The notes under the pieces were generated by a model. That model ran no database searches and was not told the origin of the DNA. It saw only the letters and a program-made list of their open reading frames with translations. 64,000 nucleotides of DNA from an uncultured Flavobacteriaceae bacterium (lineage in GTDB: Bacteria > Bacteroidota > Bacteroidia > Flavobacteriales > Flavobacteriaceae), in NCBI GenBank assembly GCA_947494695.1, contig CANLWB010000004.1, positions 310,001 through 374,000 of the forward strand. The letters are read 5' to 3'. Position 1 is the first letter of the stretch. Every line of letters starts with the position of its first letter. Below, one piece after another: positions 17,370 through 26,326 of the stretch. Position numbers and translations under genes: made by a program.

Positions 17370-17377
17370 TATATTTG
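17370..17377 (+). promoter_or_regulatory. Bacteroidota -7 box candidate
   Basis: TATATTTG matches TAnnTTTG, 52 bases before the gene at 17430. No convincing -33 element was seen. Confidence 0.4.
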
Positions 17378-17429
17378 TAAGAATATTTAACAAACACTTG
17401 ATATAGAGTACGGTTTAAGTTCATCGTAG

Positions 17430-18248
17430 ATGTTTATAGCATTTAATTTCAAAAGAGCAGAGTTATTCAATACTATTTTAGACTTGGGTTTAAGGTGTAT
17501 TGTATTGATTATAAATGTTTTAGTGTTTATTGTTTTTGTTGCTTTTTTAAGTTTTACAAACCCCGAAATTTCGCCTTTAAATAAAATTTCTTACATTTAT
17601 AAGGAGGATATTTGTTCAGATGAGGTATTTTTGTATGGATTAATCTTAAAGGAAAAAGACGGTAAAGGTAGAGAAGCAGTAGAAAAAGCGATACATTTAA
17701 TCAATGAAGGGCTTAATGGAAATTATGCTTTTCTAGATGAAAAGGGTAGGGTTTCTTTAAGTTTAGCTAAAAAAAAAGCTAAGAAAAGGTTAACAGGCCG
17801 GCAAAAAGTGTTTTATGATGTGATTTGTGAGGCCATTAACTCAAAAAAAAGTACTGTAATTTCAATATCAGAAGGTTCCGAATTTGTAATTATTGGTAGT
17901 TATGACGATCAAGAAATAGATATATCTGATGTCAATAATTACGGTACCGATAAAAGAGTAAATAAATTTTCAGTATTCGCCCATGAGATAAAAGAGCAGT
18001 ATTCGAAGCAAACAAAGGGTAAAAATTGGAATAGTGCCCATAGAGCTGGGCTCGTTGTAGAAGAGAAGATTACAGGGTACTCAAGATTAGATGGACTAGG
18101 GGCTAATACACATACAGAACAAGACGAACGAGGTAGGGTATCTGGGAATTTAAATACGGTATTTGAAAAATCGAATCATAGAATTGAAGTGTGTGCAGAA
18201 ATACTTAATGGCAATATTGTAGACATTACATTAACTAACCAAAATTAA
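17430..18248 (+). CDS. Membrane-anchored protein with an Rhs-tip-like C-terminal domain (function unknown)
   Basis: A 272-residue protein. One N-terminal membrane helix (CIVLIINVLVFIVFVAFLSF, about 23-42) is followed by a basic linker. The C-terminal half carries FSVFAHEIKEQYSKQ, WNSAHRAGLVVEEKITGYSR and a strand-rich end with GRVSGNLNTV. The His-Glu..Gln / Ala-His / Glu spacing resembles a domain I recall at the C-terminal tips of Bacteroidota Rhs proteins, possibly zincin-like, but it has no HExxH. Here it is attached to a membrane helix instead of an Rhs core. The next gene starts 5 bases after its stop, so the two form a pair. No function is assigned. Confidence 0.6.
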   Translation: MFIAFNFKRAELFNTILDLGLRCIVLIINVLVFIVFVAFLSFTNPEISPLNKISYIYKEDICSDEVFLYGLILKEKDGKGREAVEKAIHLINEGLNGNYAFLDEKGRVSLSLAKKKAKKRLTGRQKVFYDVICEAINSKKSTVISISEGSEFVIIGSYDDQEIDISDVNNYGTDKRVNKFSVFAHEIKEQYSKQTKGKNWNSAHRAGLVVEEKITGYSRLDGLGANTHTEQDERGRVSGNLNTVFEKSNHRIEVCAEILNGNIVDITLTNQN

Positions 18249-18253
18249 TAAAG

Positions 18254-18643
18254 ATGAAACTAATACTAACCGCAATGCTCATGAGTTCCTGTTTTTTAAT
18301 ACAGGGACAAAATGAAGAAGCATATAGCTCACACAGTGAATATCCTTGTTGTTTTTATGCGACTAATGTCAATGTTCAAGCCTTAAAGTTCTTTAACGAA
18401 CAAATTAATATCATCCAAAAAAGTGTTAAAAAACATGCTAATGTAACCTTTAAAGAGGTTGATGCCGCCATTCGAATTCTGGAGAAGGTTACCGAAATTA
18501 GTTCAACTGCCGATGGAAATTATTTTGGCAGATTTAACCCATCCCAAATAGATTACGATAAGTGGAAGGTATGGCTTGAAAAAAACATTAAGAATATTCG
18601 TTGGGATGATATAAAAAATGATATGCTTGCCATGAGAAATTAA
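18254..18643 (+). CDS. Small exported protein paired with the upstream gene
   Basis: 129 residues with a signal peptide (MKLILTAMLMSSCFLIQGQ), so it is exported; the cysteine at residue 13 could make it a lipoprotein. The mature part is mainly helical (EEAYSSHSEYPCCFYATNV, FFNEQINIIQKSVKKHANVT, EVDAAIRILEKVTEIS). No family is recognised. The 5-base gap to the upstream gene implies co-translation; if that product is toxin-like, this could be a partner or immunity protein, which is speculation. Confidence 0.55.
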   Translation: MKLILTAMLMSSCFLIQGQNEEAYSSHSEYPCCFYATNVNVQALKFFNEQINIIQKSVKKHANVTFKEVDAAIRILEKVTEISSTADGNYFGRFNPSQIDYDKWKVWLEKNIKNIRWDDIKNDMLAMRN

Positions 18644-18776
18644 TTTGTTTATTTGGCACTATTTTGTTTTGATTTATTGACATTTCAAAAATGTTCTGAA
18701 TAATCCCCGCAAAACCAATAATAGTTACTTGGCTATCTTAAAACTTATGCTAATGCTGTTGGATTATAATGAGCAG

Positions 18777-19814
18777 CTATAAATATTCCACGTTTTCCTT
18801 TGTCAACAATTTAATAGGTAGATATATATTCTTTTCCGGAATGATATCATTAATCAAGTAATTAAATAAGGTTTTAGTGCCTTCATACCCCTGAAAAAAA
18901 GCATTCTGATCGATTAGAAAATCAATAGTTTCATTCTTGATATAGTGAATATTTTCATCATTGAGATCGTATCCAATTAACTTTAAATGTTGCAGTTTAG
19001 CAGTTTCCAGGAATCTCGCAACCAGACTAACCTTGCTAGACGGTACAAACAAACCTTTAATTTCTGAATTTACAAGTTGATTAGAAATGATCTCATTAAT
19101 AGCGTTTTGATCTTTTGTGTTTGGAAGTACAACATCATAAATCGTCGATGTCGATTTTTTTGCAGTAAAATAAGATTTAAATCCCGAGATCCGGTTATCG
19201 ATTGAAGAATGATGATTGTTATCTTTTCTAACTTTGATAACTAAAGTATCTGCGTCTGAACCTAAAAGTAGCGACATGAGTTTAGCGGCCAGAGTCCCAC
19301 TATCGTAAGAGTGTTGCCCGATGTATAAAACATTATTTGAATTAGGTAGTTCCACATTAATAAAAGCGTAAGGAATGTTTCTACGTTCTAAATGTTTGAG
19401 TCGTTCCTGCGTTTCCTCTAAAAAAATAGGAGTTAATAGTACGGCGTCAAATGAATCTTCCAGGAGTTCATCGAAGGCTTTATTAAAAGCATTCGGATCA
19501 AATTGATTAAAATAAAAATAACGAACAGAAGTTCTGTGAATTTCAATCTCTTCTGAGGCCTTTTCGATTCCTTTTCTGGGAAAGTTCCAGAAATCTGAAT
19601 CCGATTCCGACTCTGGAATTAAAACAGCAATGTCATATTTTTTATTAAGAGCTAAGGTTCTGGCCGTCTTATTTACCTGGAAATTGTGTTCCTTGATTAA
19701 TTTTTCAATAGATGCTCTAGTTTTCTCGGAAACTCCCGGTCTATTGTGAATGACACGATCTACGGTTCCAATAGAAACGTTAGCTAAAGCCGCTATATCT
19801 TTAATTGTTTTCAA
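18777..19814 (-). CDS. LacI-family transcriptional regulator of the uronate operon
   Basis: A LacI/GalR repressor. The N-terminal helix-turn-helix reads TIKDIAALANVSIGTVDRVI, followed by the hinge helix (ARTLALNKKYDIAVLIPES) and a periplasmic-binding-protein-like ligand domain (residues ~60-345, YIGQHSYDSGTLAAKLM). No ATG is available. A TTG at 19814 places the helix-turn-helix two residues from the start, as is normal for the family; another TTG at 19859 would add 15 residues. It is divergent from the uronate catabolic operon (231 bases apart) and probably senses a hexuronate or its breakdown product. A candidate operator lies at 19945-19958. Confidence 0.85.
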   Translation of the reverse strand: MKTIKDIAALANVSIGTVDRVIHNRPGVSEKTRASIEKLIKEHNFQVNKTARTLALNKKYDIAVLIPESESDSDFWNFPRKGIEKASEEIEIHRTSVRYFYFNQFDPNAFNKAFDELLEDSFDAVLLTPIFLEETQERLKHLERRNIPYAFINVELPNSNNVLYIGQHSYDSGTLAAKLMSLLLGSDADTLVIKVRKDNNHHSSIDNRISGFKSYFTAKKSTSTIYDVVLPNTKDQNAINEIISNQLVNSEIKGLFVPSSKVSLVARFLETAKLQHLKLIGYDLNDENIHYIKNETIDFLIDQNAFFQGYEGTKTLFNYLINDIIPEKNIYLPIKLLTKENVEYL

Positions 19815-19938
19815 GCTATAATTTTTAGATGTTCCTAAAACGGAATTAGAAAATAACAATAAACGAAAATATTAAATATAAACCCATTTAATCCAAATTA
19901 TTTTTCCTTATTCAGGGAACAAATTAAATAATAATAAT

Positions 19939-19958
19939 TACATTTGCGTGTACGCACA
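19939..19958 (+). promoter_or_regulatory. Promoter -7 box overlapping a LacI-type operator candidate
   Basis: TACATTTG (19939-19946) matches the TAnnTTTG -7 consensus exactly. Overlapping it, TGCGTGTACGCACA (19945-19958) is an imperfect palindrome (10 of 14 positions symmetric) with the central TA/CG pattern of LacI-family sites. A repressor bound here would block the transcription start of the operon beginning at 20046. Confidence 0.5.
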
Positions 19959-20045
19959 CGTACTTAAAGATAAAAAATTAACTTAACTCAAAAATTCAAA
20001 ATTATCAAATAATGAATCGGTTGTTTGATGCTTTAGATTGATCAA

Positions 20046-20861
20046 ATGAATGTATTTAACTTAAAAAATAAAATAGTGCTGGTTACTGGTGGTTGTGGTG
20101 TGTTAGGAGGAGGCATCGCAGAATATTTACTAGAACAGGATGCCACTGTAGTTTTACTGCATTATAAAAAAATACCACTGGAAGAGGCCGTAGCAAAACT
20201 TAAGGCTATTAGTGAAAACGTAGATGGTTTTATGTGCAATGTAACCGAAGAAAAAAGTTTGCAAGATGTCTCAACTGCTATTGTTAAGAAATATAATAAA
20301 ATAGACATTTTAATAAATGCAGCGGGAGGCAACATGCCGGGAGCAACCATCGCACCTTCACAAACGATATTCGATGTGAATATTGATGATTTTAAAAAAG
20401 TTGTCGACCTTAATTTGTTTGGAAGCATACTACCATCTATAGTTTTTGGTAAGGTGATGGCAAAACATAAGCAAGGTGTTATTTTGAATGTATCTTCCAT
20501 GGCAGCTCAAAGTGCTATTACACGGGTTGCTGGTTATTCCGCTTCTAAAGCAGCGATCGACAACTTTACAAAATGGATGGCTGTTGAATTAGCACATAAA
20601 TATGGAGACGGGTTACGAGTAAATGCGATTGCGCCAGGATTTTTTATTGGTAATCAAAACAGAGATTTATTAATAGATAAAGAAACAGGACAGTATACAG
20701 GCAGAGGAAATACCATTATGCAGAATACCCCAATGAAAAGGTTTGGAGAGGCAAACGAACTAAACGGTGCAGTTCATTATTTATGTTCGAATGCGTCTAA
20801 GTTTGTAACTGGAATTGTACTACCTATAGATGGTGGTTTTAGTGCCTTTAGTGGGGTGTAA
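20046..20861 (+). CDS. SDR-family D-mannonate (fructuronate) oxidoreductase
   Basis: A 271-residue SDR with TGGCGVLGGGIA (cofactor loop), NAAGGNMPGATI, a catalytic serine in NVSSMAAQS, YSASKAA and a C-terminal LPIDGGFSAFSG. The NAAGGNMPGAT stretch and the position directly before uxuA are typical of the SDR type of fructuronate reductase (like YjmF/UxuB-replacing enzymes), which reduces D-fructuronate to D-mannonate with NADH. This is not the long-chain UxuB family, so I give no symbol. It is the first gene of the operon, and uxuA follows after 18 bases. Confidence 0.8.
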   Translation: MNVFNLKNKIVLVTGGCGVLGGGIAEYLLEQDATVVLLHYKKIPLEEAVAKLKAISENVDGFMCNVTEEKSLQDVSTAIVKKYNKIDILINAAGGNMPGATIAPSQTIFDVNIDDFKKVVDLNLFGSILPSIVFGKVMAKHKQGVILNVSSMAAQSAITRVAGYSASKAAIDNFTKWMAVELAHKYGDGLRVNAIAPGFFIGNQNRDLLIDKETGQYTGRGNTIMQNTPMKRFGEANELNGAVHYLCSNASKFVTGIVLPIDGGFSAFSGV

Positions 20862-20879
20862 TACATTTAGAATAGGAAT

Positions 20880-22061
20880 ATGAAGCAAACATGGCGTTGG
20901 TATGGGCCAAATGATCCGGTACAATTATTGGATATTAAACAAGCCGGAGCAACTGGAGTGGTTTCGGCATTACACCAAATCCCTAATGGAACGGTGTGGA
21001 GTATTGAAGCCATTAATGAAAGAAAGCGAATCATTGAAGGTGCTGGTCTAACATGGGATGTGGTAGAAAGTATTCCAGTACATGAACATATAAAAACACG
21101 TTCTGGCGATTTTCAGAACTATATAGACAATTACAAGCAAAGTATTGAGAATTTAGCAACCTGCGGAATTCATATCGTTTGTTACAATTTTATGCCTGTT
21201 TTAGATTGGACCAGAACATCGTTAGATTATGAAGTGGAAGATGGTTCTAAGGCGTTACGTTTTGATGTGGTAGAATTTGCAGCTTTCGAGCTGTATTTAC
21301 TAAAAAGGCCGGGAGCGGAAGCGCTATATTCTGATGTAGAAAGAGAAGAAGCCAAAGCTCATGTCGATGGGCTATCTGAAGAAGAAAAACAAACGCTAAT
21401 AAATAGCATCATAGCTGGTTTACCAGGTGCAGAAGAGGGGTATACATTGGAACAATTTCAATTGGTTTTAGATACTTATAGAGCTATAGACGACCAAAAG
21501 TTTAAAGAAAATCTGGTAGCATTTCTTGAGGAAATCATTCCGGTGGCAGCAAAACATAAGGTGTTAATGTGCATTCACCCAGATGATCCTCCTCGAACCA
21601 TCTTAGGGCTCCCTAGGGTTGTAAGTACGGAAGCCGATTATGCTTTTATATTTGATCGCGTTCCACATAGGGCTAATGGAATTACATTTTGCACGGGATC
21701 ATTAGGGGCACGACCAGATAACAACCTCGTAGAGATTTTTAAGCGTTTTGCAGATCGCACACATTTTATACACTTAAGAAGCACAAAACGAGATGACAAA
21801 GGGAATTTCTACGAAGCCAATCATTTGGAGGGTGACGTGGATATGTTTAGCATTGTTAAAGGTATTGTGACAGAAGAAAATAAGCGAAGAATCTCTGGAC
21901 GAGAGGATGCCATAATTCCTATGAGGCCGGATCATGGACACCAAATGTTAGATGATTTAAACAAAAAAACAAATCCAGGGTATTCAGGAATAGGGCGCTT
22001 ACGAGGATTGGCAGAGTTGAGAGGGCTGGAGTTAGGAATTACTAAAAGTTTAAGATTATAA
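20880..22061 (+). CDS. uxuA: Mannonate dehydratase
   Basis: A 393-residue TIM-barrel enzyme that dehydrates D-mannonate to 2-keto-3-deoxygluconate. It begins [16 protein letters not shown], the usual family N-terminus. Metal-binding and catalytic segments are present: CIHPDDPPR (near residue 237), [22 protein letters not shown] and [11 protein letters not shown]. Length matches the family. The stop overlaps the start of uxaC (TAATG), indicating translational coupling. Confidence 0.96.
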   Translation: MKQTWRWYGPNDPVQLLDIKQAGATGVVSALHQIPNGTVWSIEAINERKRIIEGAGLTWDVVESIPVHEHIKTRSGDFQNYIDNYKQSIENLATCGIHIVCYNFMPVLDWTRTSLDYEVEDGSKALRFDVVEFAAFELYLLKRPGAEALYSDVEREEAKAHVDGLSEEEKQTLINSIIAGLPGAEEGYTLEQFQLVLDTYRAIDDQKFKENLVAFLEEIIPVAAKHKVLMCIHPDDPPRTILGLPRVVSTEADYAFIFDRVPHRANGITFCTGSLGARPDNNLVEIFKRFADRTHFIHLRSTKRDDKGNFYEANHLEGDVDMFSIVKGIVTEENKRRISGREDAIIPMRPDHGHQMLDDLNKKTNPGYSGIGRLRGLAELRGLELGITKSLRL

Positions 22062-23479
22062 TGTTAAAACACCCAAAGGCATTTATTACAGATAATTTTC
22101 TATTGCATTCTAAAGAAGCAGAGACTTTGTATCATAATTATGCAAAGGAGATGCCTATAATAGACTACCATAACCATTTATCTGCTAAACTCATAGCAGA
22201 GAACAGGCCTGTTGGAAATATTACAGAAGCCTGGTTAAGTGAAGATCACTACAAGTGGCGAGGTATGAGAGCTCATGGGATAGACGAGTCCTATATCACG
22301 GGAGAAGCATCCTTAGAAGATAAGTTTACAAAATGGGCAGAAACTGTTCCATACACGTTAAGGAATCCATTATTTCATTGGACACATTTAGAATTAAAGC
22401 GTTACTTCGATATAGATACGATGCTTCAACCAGATACAGCCGATGAAATATATAAGAAAGCAAATGCTGTTCTATCTCAAAAAACACCTGCACAGTTACT
22501 GGAACAAATGAAAGTAAAGATTGTTTGTACAACTGATGACCCAACGGATTCTTTGGAGTATCACGCACAAATTAAAACCATGCACTTTTATACTAAAGTA
22601 TTGCCTACGTTTAGATCGGATAATCTCTTTTTTATAGATGATACTGTGTCTTTTAGGGCGTATTTGGACAAACTTGCAACTTGTGTAGACTTTTCTATTA
22701 ATAGTCTGGAAAATTTGTTTAAAGCTATTGATATGCGCATTGATTTCTTTAGCGCTTTAGGCTGCAAGCTGTCTGATTATGGAATTACAGGACCATTACA
22801 TGTTGTAGATTATACTAAAGAGGAAGTCGCCAATATTTTTGAGAAATTCTTAAATGAGGAGACTTTAGAAAAAGAAGACGTCGCAAAATACAGAAGCTGT
22901 TTGTTGTTTTATTTATCCAGAAAATATCATGAAAAAGGTTGGGCGCAACAGTTTCATTTGGGACCTATTAGAAATAATAATAAGCGATTGGTAGAGTCGT
23001 GTGGTGCAGATGCGGGTTGCGATTCTATTGGTGACTTTTCATTTGCAGAGGCCATGTCCAGCTTGTTTGGTCAATTGGATCACGAGAACAAATTGGCTAA
23101 GACGATTTGTTACAATTTAAATCCAGCGCACAATGAAGTGTTTGCGAGTATGATGGGAAACTTTAATACGGGAGAGGTGCCGGGAAAAATGCAGTGGGGC
23201 TCCGGTTGGTGGTATTTAGATCAAAAGGATGGTATTGAAAAACAATTAAATGCCCTCTCTAACATTGGTCTTTTAAGCCATTTTGTCGGGATGCTAACCG
23301 ACAGTCGTAGCTTTTTATCGTTTCCAAGGCATGAGTATTTTAGACGTATTCTATGTGATTTAATTGCGGAAGATATTCGTAAAGGATTAATACCTAATGA
23401 TATAGATTTTATAGGAATGTTAATACAAAATATTTGTTACAATAACGCTTTAAATTATTTTAAATTTGATGTAAACTAA
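22061..23479 (+). CDS. uxaC: Uronate (glucuronate/galacturonate) isomerase
   Basis: A 472-residue amidohydrolase-fold enzyme converting D-glucuronate to D-fructuronate (and galacturonate to tagaturonate). It has the IDYHNHLSAKLIAENRP metal motif near residue 35, VCTTDDPTDSLEYH, the QFHLGPIRNNNKRL segment and a C-terminal DSRSFLSFPRHEYFRR. Length and motifs fit UxaC fully. Together with the SDR and UxuA it gives the glucuronate to KDG route; KdgK and KdgA are not in the window. Confidence 0.96.
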   Translation: MLKHPKAFITDNFLLHSKEAETLYHNYAKEMPIIDYHNHLSAKLIAENRPVGNITEAWLSEDHYKWRGMRAHGIDESYITGEASLEDKFTKWAETVPYTLRNPLFHWTHLELKRYFDIDTMLQPDTADEIYKKANAVLSQKTPAQLLEQMKVKIVCTTDDPTDSLEYHAQIKTMHFYTKVLPTFRSDNLFFIDDTVSFRAYLDKLATCVDFSINSLENLFKAIDMRIDFFSALGCKLSDYGITGPLHVVDYTKEEVANIFEKFLNEETLEKEDVAKYRSCLLFYLSRKYHEKGWAQQFHLGPIRNNNKRLVESCGADAGCDSIGDFSFAEAMSSLFGQLDHENKLAKTICYNLNPAHNEVFASMMGNFNTGEVPGKMQWGSGWWYLDQKDGIEKQLNALSNIGLLSHFVGMLTDSRSFLSFPRHEYFRRILCDLIAEDIRKGLIPNDIDFIGMLIQNICYNNALNYFKFDVN

Positions 23480-23488
23480 AGGTGTTCT

Positions 23489-24472
23489 ATGAAAAAAATG
23501 TTACCAAGACCATTATTTATTCTATGTATTGCAGGAATACTTTGTTCTTGTAACACACTTCAAGATAAAAAGGTTATTAAATTGGCACATGGTTTGGATA
23601 TGAGTCATCCTGTTCATAAAGCCATGGAGTTTATGGCACAGGATTTAGAAACTCGTTCTAGTGGAACTATGGCCATTCAGATTTATCCTAATCAGCAATT
23701 AGGTACCGAGCGACAAGCTTTAGAATTATTGCAAATAGGGAGTTTAGATATGACCAAAGTATCGGCTGCAGTCATGGAAAATTTTTCTCCCAATATGAAA
23801 GTTTTCGGATTACCTTTTTTATTTAGAAACCGGGCACATACATTTAACGTTCTTGATGGAGCTATTGGAAAGGAACTTTTAGATGGCGGACAAAAATACT
23901 GGTTGAAAGGTTTAGGATATTACGATTCCGGAAGCCGAAGCTTTTATACCAAAGAGCGCCCTGTCGAATCCCCTGAAGATTTAAAAGGTTTGAAAATACG
24001 TGTTATGGAGAGTATCACAGCTATGAACATGGTTAATAGTTTAGGAGGATCTCCAACACCAATTTCATGGGGGGAATTATATACCTCTTTGCAACAAGGG
24101 GTCGTGGATGGTGCCGAAAACAACCCACCAAGCTTCTATTTATCCAGACACTACGAAGTCTGTAAGTTTTATTCTTTAGACGAGCATACCTCTGTACCGG
24201 ATGTACTTATTATGGGAACTCATTTTTGGAACGATTTGAATGAAGAACAACAAAAATGGGTGCAGGAATCTGTTAATTTATCGATTGAATACCAAAGAGA
24301 ATTATGGGCAAAGGCAGAGCAGGATGCTTTAGATGCTGTAAAGAAAGCAGGTGTTACCGTAATTAATCCCGATAAATCCAAGTTTCAGAAAAAGGTGGTA
24401 GATATGTATGAAGGTTATAAAGATGAGAGTGAGATCTACAATTTGATTAAAAGGATTCAAGACGTAAAATAA
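23489..24472 (+). CDS. dctP: TRAP transporter substrate-binding protein, lipoprotein form
   Basis: A 327-residue DctP-type extracytoplasmic solute receptor. The N-terminus is a lipoprotein signal (LCIAGILCSCNTLQ), so it is tethered to a membrane rather than freely periplasmic as in most TRAP systems. Family signatures are NQQLGTERQALELLQIG, LPFLFRNRAHTF, the arginine in GLKIRVMES that binds the carboxylate of the ligand, and QQGVVDGAENNPPSF. The likely ligand is a uronate or a related sugar acid, judging from the operon. The gene lies 9 bases after uxaC. Confidence 0.9.
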   Translation: MKKMLPRPLFILCIAGILCSCNTLQDKKVIKLAHGLDMSHPVHKAMEFMAQDLETRSSGTMAIQIYPNQQLGTERQALELLQIGSLDMTKVSAAVMENFSPNMKVFGLPFLFRNRAHTFNVLDGAIGKELLDGGQKYWLKGLGYYDSGSRSFYTKERPVESPEDLKGLKIRVMESITAMNMVNSLGGSPTPISWGELYTSLQQGVVDGAENNPPSFYLSRHYEVCKFYSLDEHTSVPDVLIMGTHFWNDLNEEQQKWVQESVNLSIEYQRELWAKAEQDALDAVKKAGVTVINPDKSKFQKKVVDMYEGYKDESEIYNLIKRIQDVK

Positions 24473-24489
24473 TATAACAATTCGCAACT

Positions 24490-24957
24490 ATGGAGATAAG
24501 AGATAGAATAGATAAGATTCTTGGAAGTACCCTGGCCTTCATTATGGCTGTTATGGTATTAAATGTTCTTTGGCAGGTATTTACAAGGTTTATTATTGGT
24601 AATCCAAGTTCTTTTACAGATGAATTGGCTCGATATTTAATGATTTGGGTTGGGGTACTGGGAGCGGCTTATGTTTCGGGTAAAAAAATGCATGTGGCAA
24701 TCGATCTGGTGCCAAGAAAACTTAATAAAAAGAAACAAATCCAATTAAAAATTATTGTAAATATTGTGATTATCGTTTTTTGTCTGTCGGCACTTGTTAT
24801 TGGTGGGGCTCGACTTGTTTATATCACCTATGTTTTAGAACAATATTCGCCGGCACTTCAAATTCCTTTAGCACTGGTTTATCTGGTAATTCCTATTAGC
24901 GGCGCATTAATTATTTTTTACAAAATTTCAGACATTCTTAATAAACAACTGTTGTAA
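24490..24957 (+). CDS. dctQ: TRAP transporter small membrane subunit
   Basis: 155 residues with four membrane helices and the DctQ signature NVLWQVFTRFIIGNPSSFTD followed by ELARYLMIWVGVLGAAY. It pairs with the large subunit, whose start codon overlaps its stop (TAATG). Confidence 0.92.
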   Translation: MEIRDRIDKILGSTLAFIMAVMVLNVLWQVFTRFIIGNPSSFTDELARYLMIWVGVLGAAYVSGKKMHVAIDLVPRKLNKKKQIQLKIIVNIVIIVFCLSALVIGGARLVYITYVLEQYSPALQIPLALVYLVIPISGALIIFYKISDILNKQLL

Positions 24958-26252
24958 TGGAATATATACCGGTAATTATTTTAGTATTAAGTTTTATAAG
25001 TTTATTGATTATTGGAGTTCCTGTAGCCTGGAGTATTGCGATTTCATCGTTATTGACGATGATGGCTAGCATTCCGGTTCTACCAGCTTTAACAACGGTG
25101 TCACAGCGGATAGGTACCGGACTTGATAGCTTTGCGTTGCTCGCCATTCCGTTTTTTGTGTTGTCGGGTCAGCTCATGAACAAAGGAGGTATAGCGCATC
25201 GTTTAATAGCATTTGCAAAAACGTTGGTGGGCGCACTTCCCGGTGGATTGGCTTTAATCAATATTATTTCGGCCATGCTTATGGGAGCCATTGCTGGTTC
25301 GGCTATGGCCTCGGCCTCAGCTATGGGAAGTATTTTAGGCCCGGAAATGGAAAAAGAAGGATATTCAAAAGAATTTGGAGCCGCCGTAAATATTACATCG
25401 TCTACCACCGGTCTTGTTATCCCACCAAGTAATGTTTTAATTGTGTACTCACTGGCTAGTGGCGGCGTATCTATTGCCGCTTTATTCTTAGCTGGATACA
25501 TTCCCGGGATTTTAACAGGTTTGTTTCTAATGATCGTAGCATCTTTATGGGCTAAAAAGAAAAAGTATAAGGTCGGTAAACGAAGTTCTCTAAAGGACAT
25601 TACCAAAACATTTGTAAAAGCATTTCCAAGCTTAATGCTTTTGGTAGTTGTTATTGGTGGTATTGTTACCGGAATTTTTACAGCCACAGAAGCTTCTGCA
25701 ATTGCCGTGCTCTATACTTTGGTACTTGGCTTTTGGTATAAGGAGATTTCGTTTAAAGCATTACCACAAATCTTACTGGATTCGTGTGGAACTACGGCTA
25801 TTGTTATGTTGTTAATAGGGGCTTCCATGAGTATGTCATGGATTATGAGTTATGAAAATATACCTCAAGATATCTCAGCTTTACTTTTGGGAGTTAGCGA
25901 TAATCCTATTATCGTATTGTTAATCATAAATCTTTTGCTTCTGTTTGTTGGTATATTTATGGATATGACACCGGCTGTTCTAATTTTTACACCTATATTT
26001 TTGCCAATAATTACAAAGTTAGGTATGGATCCTGTTCAGTTTGGAATTGTTATGGTTCTCAATTTGTGTATTGGACTCTGTACGCCACCGGTAGGATCGG
26101 TTTTATTTGTGGGGGTAGGAATTGCCAATACAAGCATCGAGAAGGTCGTTAAGCCGCTATTACCACTATTTATATCCATGATTATCGCGTTATTTTTAGT
26201 GACTTATTTCCCGGGTTTAAGCTTATGGTTGCCTGGATTGTTCGGGTTGTAG
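24957..26252 (+). CDS. dctM: TRAP transporter large membrane subunit
   Basis: A 431-residue DctM permease with about 12 membrane helices. Signatures include FALLAIPFFVLSGQLMNKGG, AMLMGAIAGSAMASASAMG, the SSTTGLVIPPSNVLIVYS loop, and TPPVGSVLFVG near the C-terminus. It uses the sodium gradient to import the DctP-bound acid. It is the last gene of the operon, converging with thiH after a 74-base gap. Confidence 0.95.
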   Translation: MEYIPVIILVLSFISLLIIGVPVAWSIAISSLLTMMASIPVLPALTTVSQRIGTGLDSFALLAIPFFVLSGQLMNKGGIAHRLIAFAKTLVGALPGGLALINIISAMLMGAIAGSAMASASAMGSILGPEMEKEGYSKEFGAAVNITSSTTGLVIPPSNVLIVYSLASGGVSIAALFLAGYIPGILTGLFLMIVASLWAKKKKYKVGKRSSLKDITKTFVKAFPSLMLLVVVIGGIVTGIFTATEASAIAVLYTLVLGFWYKEISFKALPQILLDSCGTTAIVMLLIGASMSMSWIMSYENIPQDISALLLGVSDNPIIVLLIINLLLLFVGIFMDMTPAVLIFTPIFLPIITKLGMDPVQFGIVMVLNLCIGLCTPPVGSVLFVGVGIANTSIEKVVKPLLPLFISMIIALFLVTYFPGLSLWLPGLFGL

Positions 26253-26326
26253 AATTGGGGTATTGAGTTAATATGAGCGAGTTATTGGGGTATAAGATTA
26301 TTATGATTGGTGATTTGGAGTGTTTT

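Noticed and set aside
17430-18248. HExxH zinc metallopeptidase
   Set aside because: The motif is HEIKEQ, not HExxH, so a metallopeptidase call cannot be supported from sequence alone.
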